Of a DNA stretch of 64,000 bases, positions 24,008-32,746 are shown in pieces. The stretch is from the NCBI RefSeq assembly GCF_002572525.1, contig NZ_PDBS01000008.1:372001-436000 (forward strand), in the 5' to 3' direction. How positions within the stretch are numbered: position 1 is the first letter of the stretch; the number at the start of each line of letters is the position of its first letter. The position numbers and the translations under genes are program-made. The notes under the pieces were generated by a model, which saw nothing but the letters and a program-made list of their open reading frames with translations, was not told the DNA's origin and made no database searches. This stretch comes from Natrinema sp. CBA1119 (GTDB lineage: Archaea > Halobacteriota > Halobacteria > Halobacteriales > Natrialbaceae).

Positions 24008-25927
24008 TCAGTAGCGGAGCAGTCGCATCCCGTTGAGGATGACGAGGAGGACGCTGGCCTCGTGGACCAGCATTCCCGACGCAAGGGTGACGTAGCTGGT
24101 AAGTACGCCCGCGAGGAGGACGGTCACGGTCAGCACCGCGAGCCCGACGTTCTCGAGGACGTTCCAGCGCGTCGCTTTGCTCAGTGTGACCGCGTACGGG
24201 ATGCGTTCGAGGTCGTCGGCCATCAGTGCCATGTCAGCCGTCTCGATGGCGGTGTCCGTCCCCGCGGCACCCATCGCGATGCCGACGTCGGCGGTCGCCA
24301 GCGATGGCGCGTCGTTGATGCCGTCGCCGACCATCGCGACGACGTGGCCGTCGGACTGGTAGGCCTCGATGACGGACTGCTTGTCCTCGGGGAGAAGTTC
24401 GGCGCGGTACTCGTCGATACCGACCTCCCCGGCAACGGCAGCGGCCGTTCGCTCGTTGTCGCCGGTGAGCATCACCGTCTCGATGCCGGCGTCTTGGAGT
24501 GCCGCGACGACGCCGGGGGCGGACTCCCGGAGTTCGTCCCGCAGCGCGATTGCGCCGATGATGTCCCTATCCCGGATGACGTGGACGACCGTTTCGCCAC
24601 GTTCCTCACGCTCGCGGACGTATTCGGCGACCCGACTGGGGATGTCGATGTCGCGGTCGTCCAGCAGTGCCCGGTTGCCGACGACGACTTCGTGGCCGTC
24701 GGCGTGGGCGATGACGCCCTTGCCGGCGACCACGTCGAAGTCGTCCGGATCGGGGATCGACTGGCGCCCCGCGTCCGTATCGTCCGCCTGGGCGACTGTG
24801 GCCCCACCGTCCGTCGCAGCCGTCGGTTGCTCGCGCGCCGCGTCGACGATGGCGTCGGCGAGGTGGTGTTCGCTCTTCTTCTCGGCGGTCGCCGCGAGCG
24901 AGAGGACCTCGTCATCAGCAACGCCGAATCCCTCGACGTCGGTGACGGTGGTCTCGCCCTTCGTGAGGGTGCCGGTCTTGTCGAAGGCGACGAGGTCGAT
25001 CTTGCCGGCGCGTTCGAGGTGTTCACCGCCCTTCATCAGCACGCCCGACCGGGCGGCGTTCCCGATAGCGGAGACGATGCTGACCGGCGGCCCGATGACC
25101 AGCGCGCCCGGACAGCCGATGACCAACAGCGTCAGCGACAGGATCGCGTTCTGCGTGACTGCATACGCGCCGATAGCCAGGGCAATGACGGCCGGCGTGT
25201 AGTACTTCGCGAACCGGTCGATGAGACTCTCGGTCGGCGACTGGGCCTCCTGGGCTTCCTCGACGCGGCGGATGATATGTTCGAGCGTCGTGTCCGAACC
25301 CGCGCCCGTCGTCCGAATCTCCAGTGCACCTTCTTGGTTGACAGTCCCGGCGTAGACCTCGTCGCCGTCGGCCTTGTGGACGGGCGCGCTCTCGCCGGTG
25401 ACTGGCGCCTGATTGACGGCGCTCTCACCGTCGACGACAGACCCGTCGACCGGAATCTTCCCGCCCGGTTTGACGATAACTATCTCACCCTCCTTGACCT
25501 CGCGGGCGGGCACCTCCTGAAGCTCCCCGTCGCGACGGACAGTCGCGGTGTCGGGCGTCATCTCCAGCAGTTCCTGGAGGGCCGTCCGGGTCTTCCGCAT
25601 CGTCCGCCCCTCGAGGTAGCTGCCGAGGCTGAACAGGAAGACCACTGCCGCGGCCTCCCAGTACTCCCCGATGACGATGGCACCGATAGCGGCCAGCGTC
25701 ACCAACGTCTTGATACCGAGCGTCCGGTTGGTGACCTCGTAGTAGGCGGTCTTGGCGATGTCGTAGCCGCCGACGACCGTCGCTAGGATGAGGACCGCGG
25801 CGCTTGCCGTGTCGAAACTCGTGAGATAGCCCAGGCTCCAGCCGCCCCCGTAGAGGAGGCCGCTCGTTGCCGTGACGATGGCCTTCCGGTGTTTCCGGTA
25901 GTACTGCGTGATCGATTGTTTGTTCAT
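24008..25927 (-). CDS. Heavy-metal-translocating P1B-type ATPase with CPG motif
   Basis: The start at ATG 25927 (MNKQSITQYY) gives 639 residues; the longer frame upstream overlaps the HMA gene and is not used. Motifs are NQAPVTGESAPVHKADGDE (actuator TGES), [12 protein letters not shown] (phosphorylated Asp), the HP-type segment SEHHLADAIV, MLTGDNERTAAA and VGDGINDAPSLATADVGIAM. The metal-binding membrane helix reads VIGCPGALV: CPG rather than the usual CPC or SPC. The last helix has VHEASVLLVILNGMRLL, similar to the HEGG(S/T) signature of P1B-4 pumps. Zinc, cadmium, cobalt or iron are all possible substrates. There is no fused HMA domain; one is encoded separately four bases upstream. Confidence 0.88.
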   Translation of the reverse strand: MNKQSITQYYRKHRKAIVTATSGLLYGGGWSLGYLTSFDTASAAVLILATVVGGYDIAKTAYYEVTNRTLGIKTLVTLAAIGAIVIGEYWEAAAVVFLFSLGSYLEGRTMRKTRTALQELLEMTPDTATVRRDGELQEVPAREVKEGEIVIVKPGGKIPVDGSVVDGESAVNQAPVTGESAPVHKADGDEVYAGTVNQEGALEIRTTGAGSDTTLEHIIRRVEEAQEAQSPTESLIDRFAKYYTPAVIALAIGAYAVTQNAILSLTLLVIGCPGALVIGPPVSIVSAIGNAARSGVLMKGGEHLERAGKIDLVAFDKTGTLTKGETTVTDVEGFGVADDEVLSLAATAEKKSEHHLADAIVDAAREQPTAATDGGATVAQADDTDAGRQSIPDPDDFDVVAGKGVIAHADGHEVVVGNRALLDDRDIDIPSRVAEYVREREERGETVVHVIRDRDIIGAIALRDELRESAPGVVAALQDAGIETVMLTGDNERTAAAVAGEVGIDEYRAELLPEDKQSVIEAYQSDGHVVAMVGDGINDAPSLATADVGIAMGAAGTDTAIETADMALMADDLERIPYAVTLSKATRWNVLENVGLAVLTVTVLLAGVLTSYVTLASGMLVHEASVLLVILNGMRLLRY

Positions 25928-25931
25928 GGTG

Positions 25932-26147
25932 TTAGGCGGGCTGGGGCGTGTAGCCCTGGTTTTCGATGGTCTGTGCGAAGGCGTCGGGGTCAGCGACGCT
26001 ATCGTCGTACTCGATCTCGACGCGGCCGGTCGCGTAGTGGACTTCGACGTGCTGGACGCCGTCGACGTTCGAGAGGGCGCGTTCGACGGTACTCGCACAG
26101 GTCGGGCAGTCGAAGTCGAGGACGCGGAACTGGGTTGTGTCGCTCAT
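25932..26147 (-). CDS. Heavy-metal-associated (HMA) domain chaperone
   Basis: The protein has 71 residues, a single ferredoxin-like HMA domain: VLDFDCPTCASTVERALSNV with the CxxC metal site, then a VEVHYATGRVEIEYDD strand pair. It ends 4 bases before the ATPase start, so both are one transcription unit. The likely job is to bind the metal in the cytosol and pass it to the pump. It is divergent from the ArsR-like regulator at 26347. Confidence 0.88.
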   Translation of the reverse strand: MSDTTQFRVLDFDCPTCASTVERALSNVDGVQHVEVHYATGRVEIEYDDSVADPDAFAQTIENQGYTPQPA

Positions 26148-26346
26148 TACAGTTTGAGATAGTGCCCCTACCCCAATAAATATTTTTTAAATGATATGTT
26201 TGGATACTTGAATGGGTCGTTGGAACAGTCAAACAAGTCGTCTAGGGCTTTCGCCCTCGTGGCTTCGTTCGAGACTCGTTCTTCGGTGGGCGTCTCTTCG
26301 CTGGCATCCCGCTACCTTTTCCCTCGTGCTCACTCTCAGTTCCTGT

Positions 26347-26871
26347 ATGAGTGATTCTGATACCGACCACGGTCTCGACGACATCGCGGTGCGGGATCCC
26401 CGGGTTTCGGACGCGATCGACGAACCGATGCGGGCGATGATCCTCGACATCCTGTCCGAGGAAGCCTTGACCGCGACCGAGGTCCACGCACGCCTCGACA
26501 ATCGTGGTGTCGACCGCACGGAGAACACGGTTCGCCACCACATCAACGAGTTACGGGACGCCGCCCTCGTCGACGTCGTCCGCTTCGAGGAGGGTCGGGG
26601 TGGAACGACGAAGTACTATCACGCGAACACGATCGTCCTTTCGTATTCCCTGCCGAACTCTGCTGACGCTGCCGTCGAAGAGATGATCGACGCCGTTCAG
26701 CCCCAGATTACGGACGCGCTCGCTACGCTCACCGACGAGTACGATGGTGCGATCGAGGAGATTGTCGCGGACATGCAGCCCTGCGAGCACTGCCGGACCC
26801 AGAAGTACGAGACGTACGTTCTTCTGACAGTCCTGCGACGTGCGTTCGTTCGCGCCCACAGAGATTCCTGA
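26347..26871 (+). CDS. ArsR-like winged-helix regulator with CEHC motif
   Basis: I chose ATG 26347 (MSDSDTDHGLDDIAVRDPRV; 174 residues). The winged helix spans about residues 18-90: PMRAMILDILSEEALTATEV, TENTVRHHINELRDAALVDV and GRGGTTKYYHAN. A helical middle leads to VADMQPCEHCRTQKYET near the C-terminus, where two Cys and a His could bind the effector metal. It is divergent from the HMA/P1B-ATPase operon with 199 bases between the starts, so it is likely the metal-responsive repressor of that operon. Confidence 0.8.
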   Translation: MSDSDTDHGLDDIAVRDPRVSDAIDEPMRAMILDILSEEALTATEVHARLDNRGVDRTENTVRHHINELRDAALVDVVRFEEGRGGTTKYYHANTIVLSYSLPNSADAAVEEMIDAVQPQITDALATLTDEYDGAIEEIVADMQPCEHCRTQKYETYVLLTVLRRAFVRAHRDS

Positions 26872-27031
26872 GGGAGACACCTCGAGATTGTTGGGATTTC
26901 ATTAGATACGACACGGCACGAAACAACCGATCGCTGAAGACTGCGTATCGATTACTCACTAATATGCGAAAGCTTGGTACCTAAACTTCCTGACTGCTAA
27001 CTCCAAAAGCGAGTTTCCATCGCCTGCAAGG

Positions 27032-28162
27032 CTATTGTCCGGATCGATCCACCTTCGAGATTGACCGTAGCGTTTGGAAGAGAAACATCATGCTCTTCCG
27101 CATATACGACCACTGGTTGAATGTCCCGATCAGGTAGACATCAATAGTGGGATTATACACCATGAATGCACTACTCGCCCCGAGTCCACCCCACGAGTGG
27201 AATCGTTTGAGAAACGGCAACGGACGGATACGGACGACGCCGTAGCCGTAGTCGATTCCTTGCCACAATTTGTTCCACTGTAGCATCTCCTGTAGCGTCT
27301 CCTCGGATACGAGGTTACCCTCGACCAAGGCTTGATGGAACCGGAACAGCTCTTCTGCGGTGTTCACCGTCTGTCCACCGGCATAGAAAGCGCTCAACGA
27401 GGGTACATCATCCACCTCGATTTTCTTTTCGTCGATATAAAACGGGGCTGTAGGAAGCGCGCTGTCTACTGCGGGTTCCGAGAACGGCGGTAAGTACGAG
27501 TGCTCCATCTCCAACGGATCAAAGAGGAACTCCTCCAGAGCCTCGTGATACGGTTGGCCGGTCACGCTTTCGATAATCAATCCGAGCAGATTGTATCCGA
27601 ACTCCGAATAGTAGCAGTCCTCTCCGGGCGGGAAGTGGGGTTCCAGATTTTGTTTTGCCCATTCGATCGTTTCCTCCGGTTCCCACGTCCGGTTCGGTTC
27701 TTCCAACATTTCGTCGAACAGCGTCTTCCCTTCGGGGGATTCTTCTAATCGCGTGTTCAAGAACATTTTTCCGCCTTCGGGGAGGGAATGAGGAAGCCCA
27801 GAGGTGTGACCGAGGAGATGACGGATGCGGATATCGCCGGTGTAGTCTGTCCCGTCGATAGTGTGAAGATTATCGAGAATCGACTCCGATAGATACTCCG
27901 AGATCGGATCGTCAAAACTGAGCTGGCCGCCGTCGGAGAGCATGGCCACGAGCGTCGAGGTGAAGGTCTTGCCGATGCTGGCTGCGTAGTATGGTTGCTC
28001 TGGAGCGGCCTCGACGTCTCCCGTCTGCCCGGTAGCCATATTCCAATGTAAGTCACGGCTATCAGAATGTACCAACAAGTACGCAGAGTGGAGGTCGGAG
28101 TTGTCTTCGACGGCAGATTGTAACCTGGATTCCAGACGAGATTTGGCCCTTTGGCGCTCCAT
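27032..28162 (-). CDS. Serine hydrolase of the beta-lactamase/class C family
   Basis: In this 376-residue protein the SxxK nucleophile motif is YYAASIGKTFTSTLVAML, and the second motif appears as YYSEFGYNLLGLIIE (YSE where class C enzymes have YxN). HSWGGLGASSAFM near the C-terminus takes the place of the KTG/HxG motif. Such enzymes include esterases, D-aminopeptidases and penicillin-binding-like proteins. I see no signal peptide, so it is probably cytoplasmic. It is not obviously in an operon. The 323 bases upstream (28163-28485) hold only its promoter and nothing else I can name. Confidence 0.8.
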   Translation of the reverse strand: MERQRAKSRLESRLQSAVEDNSDLHSAYLLVHSDSRDLHWNMATGQTGDVEAAPEQPYYAASIGKTFTSTLVAMLSDGGQLSFDDPISEYLSESILDNLHTIDGTDYTGDIRIRHLLGHTSGLPHSLPEGGKMFLNTRLEESPEGKTLFDEMLEEPNRTWEPEETIEWAKQNLEPHFPPGEDCYYSEFGYNLLGLIIESVTGQPYHEALEEFLFDPLEMEHSYLPPFSEPAVDSALPTAPFYIDEKKIEVDDVPSLSAFYAGGQTVNTAEELFRFHQALVEGNLVSEETLQEMLQWNKLWQGIDYGYGVVRIRPLPFLKRFHSWGGLGASSAFMVYNPTIDVYLIGTFNQWSYMRKSMMFLFQTLRSISKVDRSGQ

Positions 28163-28485
28163 AACGCCCGAATGTACGGTTTTAGGGCTATTAAATGGCG
28201 GTATCGTTCCCGACTCCTAAGAACGTCTTCTACAAGAAATCGCACTTCGAGAGGTTCTCAGGAATGTCGGGATAGGAGTGATGGATTGGACAGTGATCGG
28301 TGTCGCCGAGAACGAGGTGATCTCGGAACTCTGCTTGGGTCTGCCTAATTGAATGATAGTATCCGACAGGATATGTTATTTAGATCGAACGATAGGTAAC
28401 CACTCTAAATTTCCCACACTTGAGTCAGAATAATCACTCACCACTGTTATCAACAGGGCTGAAACCAACCACTGATCACAGTCCC

Positions 28486-29130
28486 TCAGGTCGCCGTTCG
28501 CGTCGTCCGTCGATATCCCTCGTACAGAGCTGGTAATCCGAGGGGAAGTGCGAGGAGTCCAAATCCGAGAAGGGCATACTCATCTGCGTCCTGGTGTCGC
28601 AGGGCAAGGAGCGTCGCGACGATGCCGAATAGCGCAATTACATAGGCTGTGTTGCTCCAGAGCACGTCGTACGAGGAGCAGTACAGCCAGCAGATGAGCG
28701 TGTAGGAAGGGGCATTCCAAGTCGGTGGGTGGAGTTTCGGCCAGAAGAACCGACAGTAGGTCGTCCAGCCGAGCATCGCTAGCGTGGGAAGCCCCGCGAG
28801 CCACGTTGTTGAGCCGAACGGTGTCCGAGTACCGAACCGTCTGTAACCACTGAGGAACAACGCTGGAAACCCAACGATCCAAAGCCAGATACCGATAGTG
28901 TATGTCACAGGCCAGTGCTCGATTCGTGGTTGCTCGAAGGGAAGACGGAGCGATTCCGGCAGCGTCGCCCATGGGAATGAGGGATCAGGGACTGGATTCG
29001 TAACGAATGCGATCAGACAGAGTCCCGTCCCGACGAGTAGTCCATAGAGGCCCAACGTTGTATATCGGTCGAGCCAGGCCGGGAGCGAGGGGTGGGCCGT
29101 TGTGGGATGGTGATCGGATGTCCCCGTCAT
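28486..29130 (-). CDS. Multi-pass membrane protein of unknown function
   Basis: This 214-residue protein has about six hydrophobic segments, among them TTLGLYGLLVGTGLCLIAFV, VTYTIGIWLWIVGFPALFLS and AYVIALFGIVATLLALRHQD. Tryptophans and tyrosines are frequent at segment ends. A loop contains CRFFWPKLHPPTW and TLICWLYCSS. No family is recognised. It lies 14 bases downstream of a SHOCT-type gene on the same strand and may share its transcript. Confidence 0.6.
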   Translation of the reverse strand: MTGTSDHHPTTAHPSLPAWLDRYTTLGLYGLLVGTGLCLIAFVTNPVPDPSFPWATLPESLRLPFEQPRIEHWPVTYTIGIWLWIVGFPALFLSGYRRFGTRTPFGSTTWLAGLPTLAMLGWTTYCRFFWPKLHPPTWNAPSYTLICWLYCSSYDVLWSNTAYVIALFGIVATLLALRHQDADEYALLGFGLLALPLGLPALYEGYRRTTRTAT

Positions 29131-29144
29131 TCCTCGAATCAGTC

Positions 29145-29524
29145 TTACTGCGACTCCGTGTCGCGTTCAAGCGCCTCTCGTCGTTGTTCGTATTCGTCGT
29201 CGGTCAATTCGCCACGAGCGTACGCGAGTCGGAGTTCTTCGAGTGCCTGGTCCGAGTTGCTCTCATTCCCCGCTATTGCCTGGTAGATGAGGTAGCCACC
29301 ACCGATGATGGCTGCCAAGAACAGGATCTGCATCACGATTCCAGTGATAACCATCCAGGTTGGTATCGTCCCGTCGCCCCACAGATGGCCGCCCCACGTG
29401 ACACCCATCATCGGGCCAACTCCATCATCCCGAAGCCCATAAAGAACATCGGGAAGAGGACGAACGCACCGATGATAATGAGGACAGTCGTAATGCGTCG
29501 TGTATCATCTGTTTTGTCAGGCAT
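29145..29524 (-). pseudogene. SHOCT-domain membrane protein, one-base frameshift
   Basis: ATG 29524 starts MPDKTDDTRRITTVLIIIGA with membrane segment FVLFPMFFMGFGMMEL, which ends at TGA 29408. The next frame, from ATG 29411, has MMGVTWGGHLWGDG, a second membrane segment and the SHOCT helix pair EELRLAYARGELTDDEYEQR. Compared with the intact paralogue at 38897, adding one G to GAGTTGGCCC gives MMELGPMMGV and a single 126-codon gene. Two separately translated pieces with overlapping ATGATG remain possible. SHOCT is a short C-terminal oligomerisation domain. Confidence 0.65.
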
Positions 29525-29856
29525 AGTTTCCCCTCCGTGAGATTCGTCTCCAGTACTCAATACGGGTTCGCTATTCAATGCGATTGTGTCTTCCCTTCTT
29601 GTTATCTACCCTGCAAATACTTTTGATATCCCGGCTTTGCACCAGTTCTACGTTCGAATCCAATCTCATTCTGGTAGACTTCGCGCTGTCACGCTGACTC
29701 ACCGGAGTGGATCGTGCGATGATAGAGATTCAGTAATGGATCAAAGCCGTGACGTGGTGCCTTTCTGTCTTCATATTGCGGCTGGTAGCAGTTCGATGTA
29801 GCCGGTTTCGAATCGTATCCACAACCTCAGTGAATTACCCGCTCGTAGTGTTCCTT
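29525..29856. other. Intergenic, no gene recognised
   Basis: These 330 bases lie between divergent genes. No frame longer than 70 codons has plausible composition, and I see no hairpin or repeat of note. The promoters of both neighbours must lie here. Confidence 0.4.
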
Positions 29857-30168
29857 ATGAGTACACCACCTGATCGAAACGGCGTTCGTGAAACCCCGGG
29901 CTCCAGCCGGGTATCACCGCGTCTCGGTCCACTTCCACTTGCTGTGGCAGCAGCTACGGTCGCAGCTGTGATCATGCTTTTACTCGGCCTCTTCGGGATG
30001 ATTGGAGTCTACGAAAGCGGGGTCGAGATGATGGATCGGTGGCACTTGTTCTTCACACCGATACCCGCTGGTACGTTTGCTGGGATCCTTGAATCGGTGA
30101 TCATTACAGGTGTATACACCTATATGGTTGCTAAGTTGCACAACTACTTTCCAGGTTCGCTCTCATGA
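29857..30168 (+). CDS. Small two-segment membrane protein
   Basis: I chose ATG 29857 (MSTPPDRNGVRETPGSSRVS; 103 residues). Membrane segments are VAAATVAAVIMLLLGLFGMI and AGILESVIITGVYTYMVAKL. Between them lies ESGVEMMDRWHLFFTPIPAG. The pattern W-H-x-x-F-x-x-x-P-x-x-G-x-x-x-G-x-x-E-S is reminiscent of DUF5676-like membrane proteins; I am not sure of that family. It overlaps the next gene (NmrA-type) by 4 bases (ATGA), so they form an operon. Confidence 0.6.
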   Translation: MSTPPDRNGVRETPGSSRVSPRLGPLPLAVAAATVAAVIMLLLGLFGMIGVYESGVEMMDRWHLFFTPIPAGTFAGILESVIITGVYTYMVAKLHNYFPGSLS

Positions 30169-30587
30169 AACTGGCTGTGTTCGGGGCGACTGGCGGGACA
30201 GGACGACATCTGATAACGCAGGCGCTCGCAGCTAATTATGACGTTCGGGCACTCACACGATCCCAGACTAAACTCCCGCCAAGTGAACAGATCACAGCTA
30301 TCGAGGGAAATGTCTTGGATCCAGAGACTGTCTCTGAAACAGTCGAGAATACAGACGCTGTGGTTTGTCTCCTCGGACGGACGCCGAACAACCCACCGGA
30401 TGTCGTGTCGCTGGGGACTCGGAACATTATCGAGGCGATGAATGACCGGCCAGTCAGCCGATTACTCGTGTTAACGTCGATGGGGCTCGGTTCGAGCTCT
30501 GAAACCGTTCCGTGGTATGTCCGAATTGCAAACGCAACCGTTCTCCACGATCTGATGGCAGACAAGGCGCGGCAAGAAGAACTTGTT

Positions 30588-32109
30588 ATGGGATGAGCAG
30601 GCGCAAAACCTCGCCGTTTACGGCGGGGATACGCGCCGTCACTGGATGGCGCTACCCACCGATGACTGCACGGCTAGATATTCACTTAGAAATCCAAATG
30701 TTTACAATAAAACGTACCATAACCAGTTATGGAGACGTTTCACGAATGCACATTCACCGCACGTACCGGGCGAAAATCCTCAACCACAGTCAAGTGGCTG
30801 AGATGCTCGACGTACACGGGTGGAGTGCATCAAAACTGTGGAACGTTGCAAACTATCACTCCCGCCAAGTGTGGGAGGATACGGGCGAGATTCCCGACGA
30901 CTCGGAGTTGAAGCGCGAGTTGAAAGGTCATGACAACTACAAAGGACTCCATTCTCAGTCCAGTCAGCGCGTTCTGGAGGAACTCGCTGAAGCATTTAAC
31001 TCGTGGTACGGCAAACGCAAGAACGACTCTCGTGCGAATCCTCCCGGCTACCGCAAGAAAAACTACTACGACGACAACGGCAATCGCGTCCATGAAGAAC
31101 ACCCACGCAGTACGGTGACGTGGAAGCAGAAAGGTATCCGTCACGACTCGAAACACAACCGCATTCGACTCTCGAAAGGCGCGAACCACAAAGACCACCC
31201 ACGCGACCGCGACTACATCCTCGTCGAATATGAGACACGTCCCGAGGTCACGGTAGAAAACCTGCAACAAGTCCGCGCCGTATACGATAAGGCGAAGGGG
31301 CGATGGGAACTGCACCTCGTCTGCAAACACGAAGTGGAGACACCCGACTCCCCTGGCACTGAGACGGCGGGTATCGACCTTGGAATCTGTAACTTCGCCG
31401 CCGTTGCATACAGCACCGAGGAAGCCGACCTGTACCCCAGCAACCGCTTGAAACAGGACGGCTACTACCTCCCGAAAGAAATCGCCAAGTGCGACGACTC
31501 TGGGGGTGAGGAAGCCACCCGCCTTCATCACAAGTGGTCGGAGCGCCGCACCCACTTCTTCCACAGCCTCGCCAAACACATCGTTGAACGGTGTATTGAG
31601 CGAGAAGTGGGTCGCATCAACATCGGGAAACTCGACGGCGTCCGTGAAGACGAGAACGGTGAGTCGAAAAACTGGGGTCGGCACGGCAACCTCGACTTGC
31701 ACGGGTGGGCGTTCGCCCGCTTCACGAAGATACTCACCTACAAAGCAAAAGTCGAGGGCATCAAGGTCGTAGAAGTTTCAGAGCGTGGCACGAGCAAGAC
31801 GTGTTGCGTCTGCGGTAGGGAAGATGAGAGTCAGCGCGTTGAACGCGGTTTGTACGTGTGCGATGAACACGATGATGCGTTTAACGCTGACGTGAACGGG
31901 GCGGAGAACATTCGTCTCGACATCAACGAAAGTAACTCCGAGTCTTCCGGGCAGTTGTCCGGAGATAGGAGTACCGGCTGGTTGGCACAGCCCGGAGTCT
32001 ACCTTCACGACTTGTCCCACGGATTCTCACCGAGGGGCCAAGTGGTGGACTGCAAACCCTAATATCCCAACGCTCGGGAATCCTCGCCCTTCAGGGCGGG
32101 GAGGATGTC
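30588..32109 (+). mobile_element. tnpB-only IS200/IS605-group element, copy 3, inserted in an NmrA-type gene
   Basis: The host gene defines the borders precisely. The left end holds hairpin CCTCGCCGT-TT-ACGGCGGGG near 30609. The right end holds CCTCGCCCT-TC-AGGGCGGGG and finishes GAGGATGTC at 32109. No target duplication is seen, as expected for this group. It contains one intact tnpB and no tnpA. Confidence 0.85.
30746..32062 (+). CDS. tnpB: TnpB, RNA-guided nuclease (full-length, atypical RuvC-II)
   Basis: The start at MHIHRTYRAKILN (30746) gives 438 residues. The N-terminal region has WSASKLWNVANYHSRQVWED and PRSTVTWKQKGIRHDSKHNR. The RuvC-I Asp lies in TAGIDLGICNFAAVAYS. The RuvC-II position reads RINIGKLDGVREDE, with Gly where most TnpB have Glu (VVEDL). 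An alternative Glu about 49 residues on (KVVEVSERGTS) may replace it. The zinc finger is CCVCG...CDEHDD, and the RuvC-III Asp lies in FNADVNGAENIRLD. It is the only unbroken tnpB in the window. Its guide RNA should end at 32109. Confidence 0.88.
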   Translation: MHIHRTYRAKILNHSQVAEMLDVHGWSASKLWNVANYHSRQVWEDTGEIPDDSELKRELKGHDNYKGLHSQSSQRVLEELAEAFNSWYGKRKNDSRANPPGYRKKNYYDDNGNRVHEEHPRSTVTWKQKGIRHDSKHNRIRLSKGANHKDHPRDRDYILVEYETRPEVTVENLQQVRAVYDKAKGRWELHLVCKHEVETPDSPGTETAGIDLGICNFAAVAYSTEEADLYPSNRLKQDGYYLPKEIAKCDDSGGEEATRLHHKWSERRTHFFHSLAKHIVERCIEREVGRINIGKLDGVREDENGESKNWGRHGNLDLHGWAFARFTKILTYKAKVEGIKVVEVSERGTSKTCCVCGREDESQRVERGLYVCDEHDDAFNADVNGAENIRLDINESNSESSGQLSGDRSTGWLAQPGVYLHDLSHGFSPRGQVVDCKP

Positions 32110-32433
32110 AAGCAAAGCGACCTCGACTGGACGATCGTACGGCCCGGTGGATTGACGGACACACCGCGAACCGGCGAATACGTCCACGGAGTTGATCTGG
32201 ATGTGAATGCACGGCCGATTTCACGGGCTGATGTCGCCGATTTTCTGCTTCAAATTGTTAAAGAGGACCGATACGTTCGAGAGACGCCGATAGTCACCAG
32301 CCAAGAGAACGCCGATCTCGGATTTTTTCTGGATCAGATTGCGACGATAGCGAAGCGACTCAGAACTAACTGAGACAACAGCTGTGCGAGTCCCGCGACT
32401 GATTGCGCAAATGCGAGTTGATCCCCGGGCGAA

Positions 32434-32649
32434 TTACCTAAAAAGAACATCACGGTACTGCCACCCCATGACAATCACGACCAGAAGTGCTACTACGCCC
32501 CCAATCAGGAAGCTAAAGCCACGTCCATCATATCCGTAGGGAACCGGTAGGTCGGTGGTCTGATCCAACACCAGCAACACCACAGCGAGACCGGCAACAA
32601 CGAGACCAATCACCCGACCGAGTGGGGAATCACTCCGTTTACCGGGCAT
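32434..32649 (-). CDS. Small two-segment membrane protein
   Basis: The protein has 71 residues starting MPGKRSDSPLGRVIG. Hydrophobic segments are LVVAGLAVVLLVLDQ and FLIGGVVALLVVIVMGWQYR. No family is recognised. It is convergent with the split NmrA-type gene and lies about 100 bases downstream of an amidohydrolase on the same strand. Confidence 0.55.
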   Translation of the reverse strand: MPGKRSDSPLGRVIGLVVAGLAVVLLVLDQTTDLPVPYGYDGRGFSFLIGGVVALLVVIVMGWQYRDVLFR

Positions 32650-32746
32650 AGCTGTACATAGCTGGCGTCTCCTTGAAGAGTGTGCTGCAAGACGGCTGCT
32701 CCGTATATTGCGCTGAAGGGTGAGCGGACTGGTCTTTGCCACCCGC

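Larger units (their letters stand above)
30165..32373 (+). pseudogene. NAD(P)-binding NmrA/SDR-type protein, split by a tnpB element
   Basis: The first part (30165-30587) encodes MKLAVFGATGGTGRHLITQA, the NAD(P) loop GATGGTG, then AVVCLLGRTPNNPPDVVS and LLVLTSMGLGSS, ending at EELV. The second part (32110-32373) resumes exactly in frame with KQSDLDWTIVRPGGLTDTPR and ends with a normal C-terminus. Both parts are whole codons (141 and 88 with stop), so removing 30588-32109 gives an intact 228-residue protein. It is related to atypical short-chain dehydrogenases (NmrA, BVR-B-like). The substrate is unknown. Confidence 0.85.

Noticed and set aside
23930-25786. Long plus-strand open frame of 618 codons opposite the P1B ATPase
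   Set aside because: It is the shadow of the ATPase gene, which has all catalytic motifs on the minus strand.
29630-29670. tRNA-like GTTCGAATCC string
   Set aside because: No acceptor, D or anticodon stem can be formed around it.
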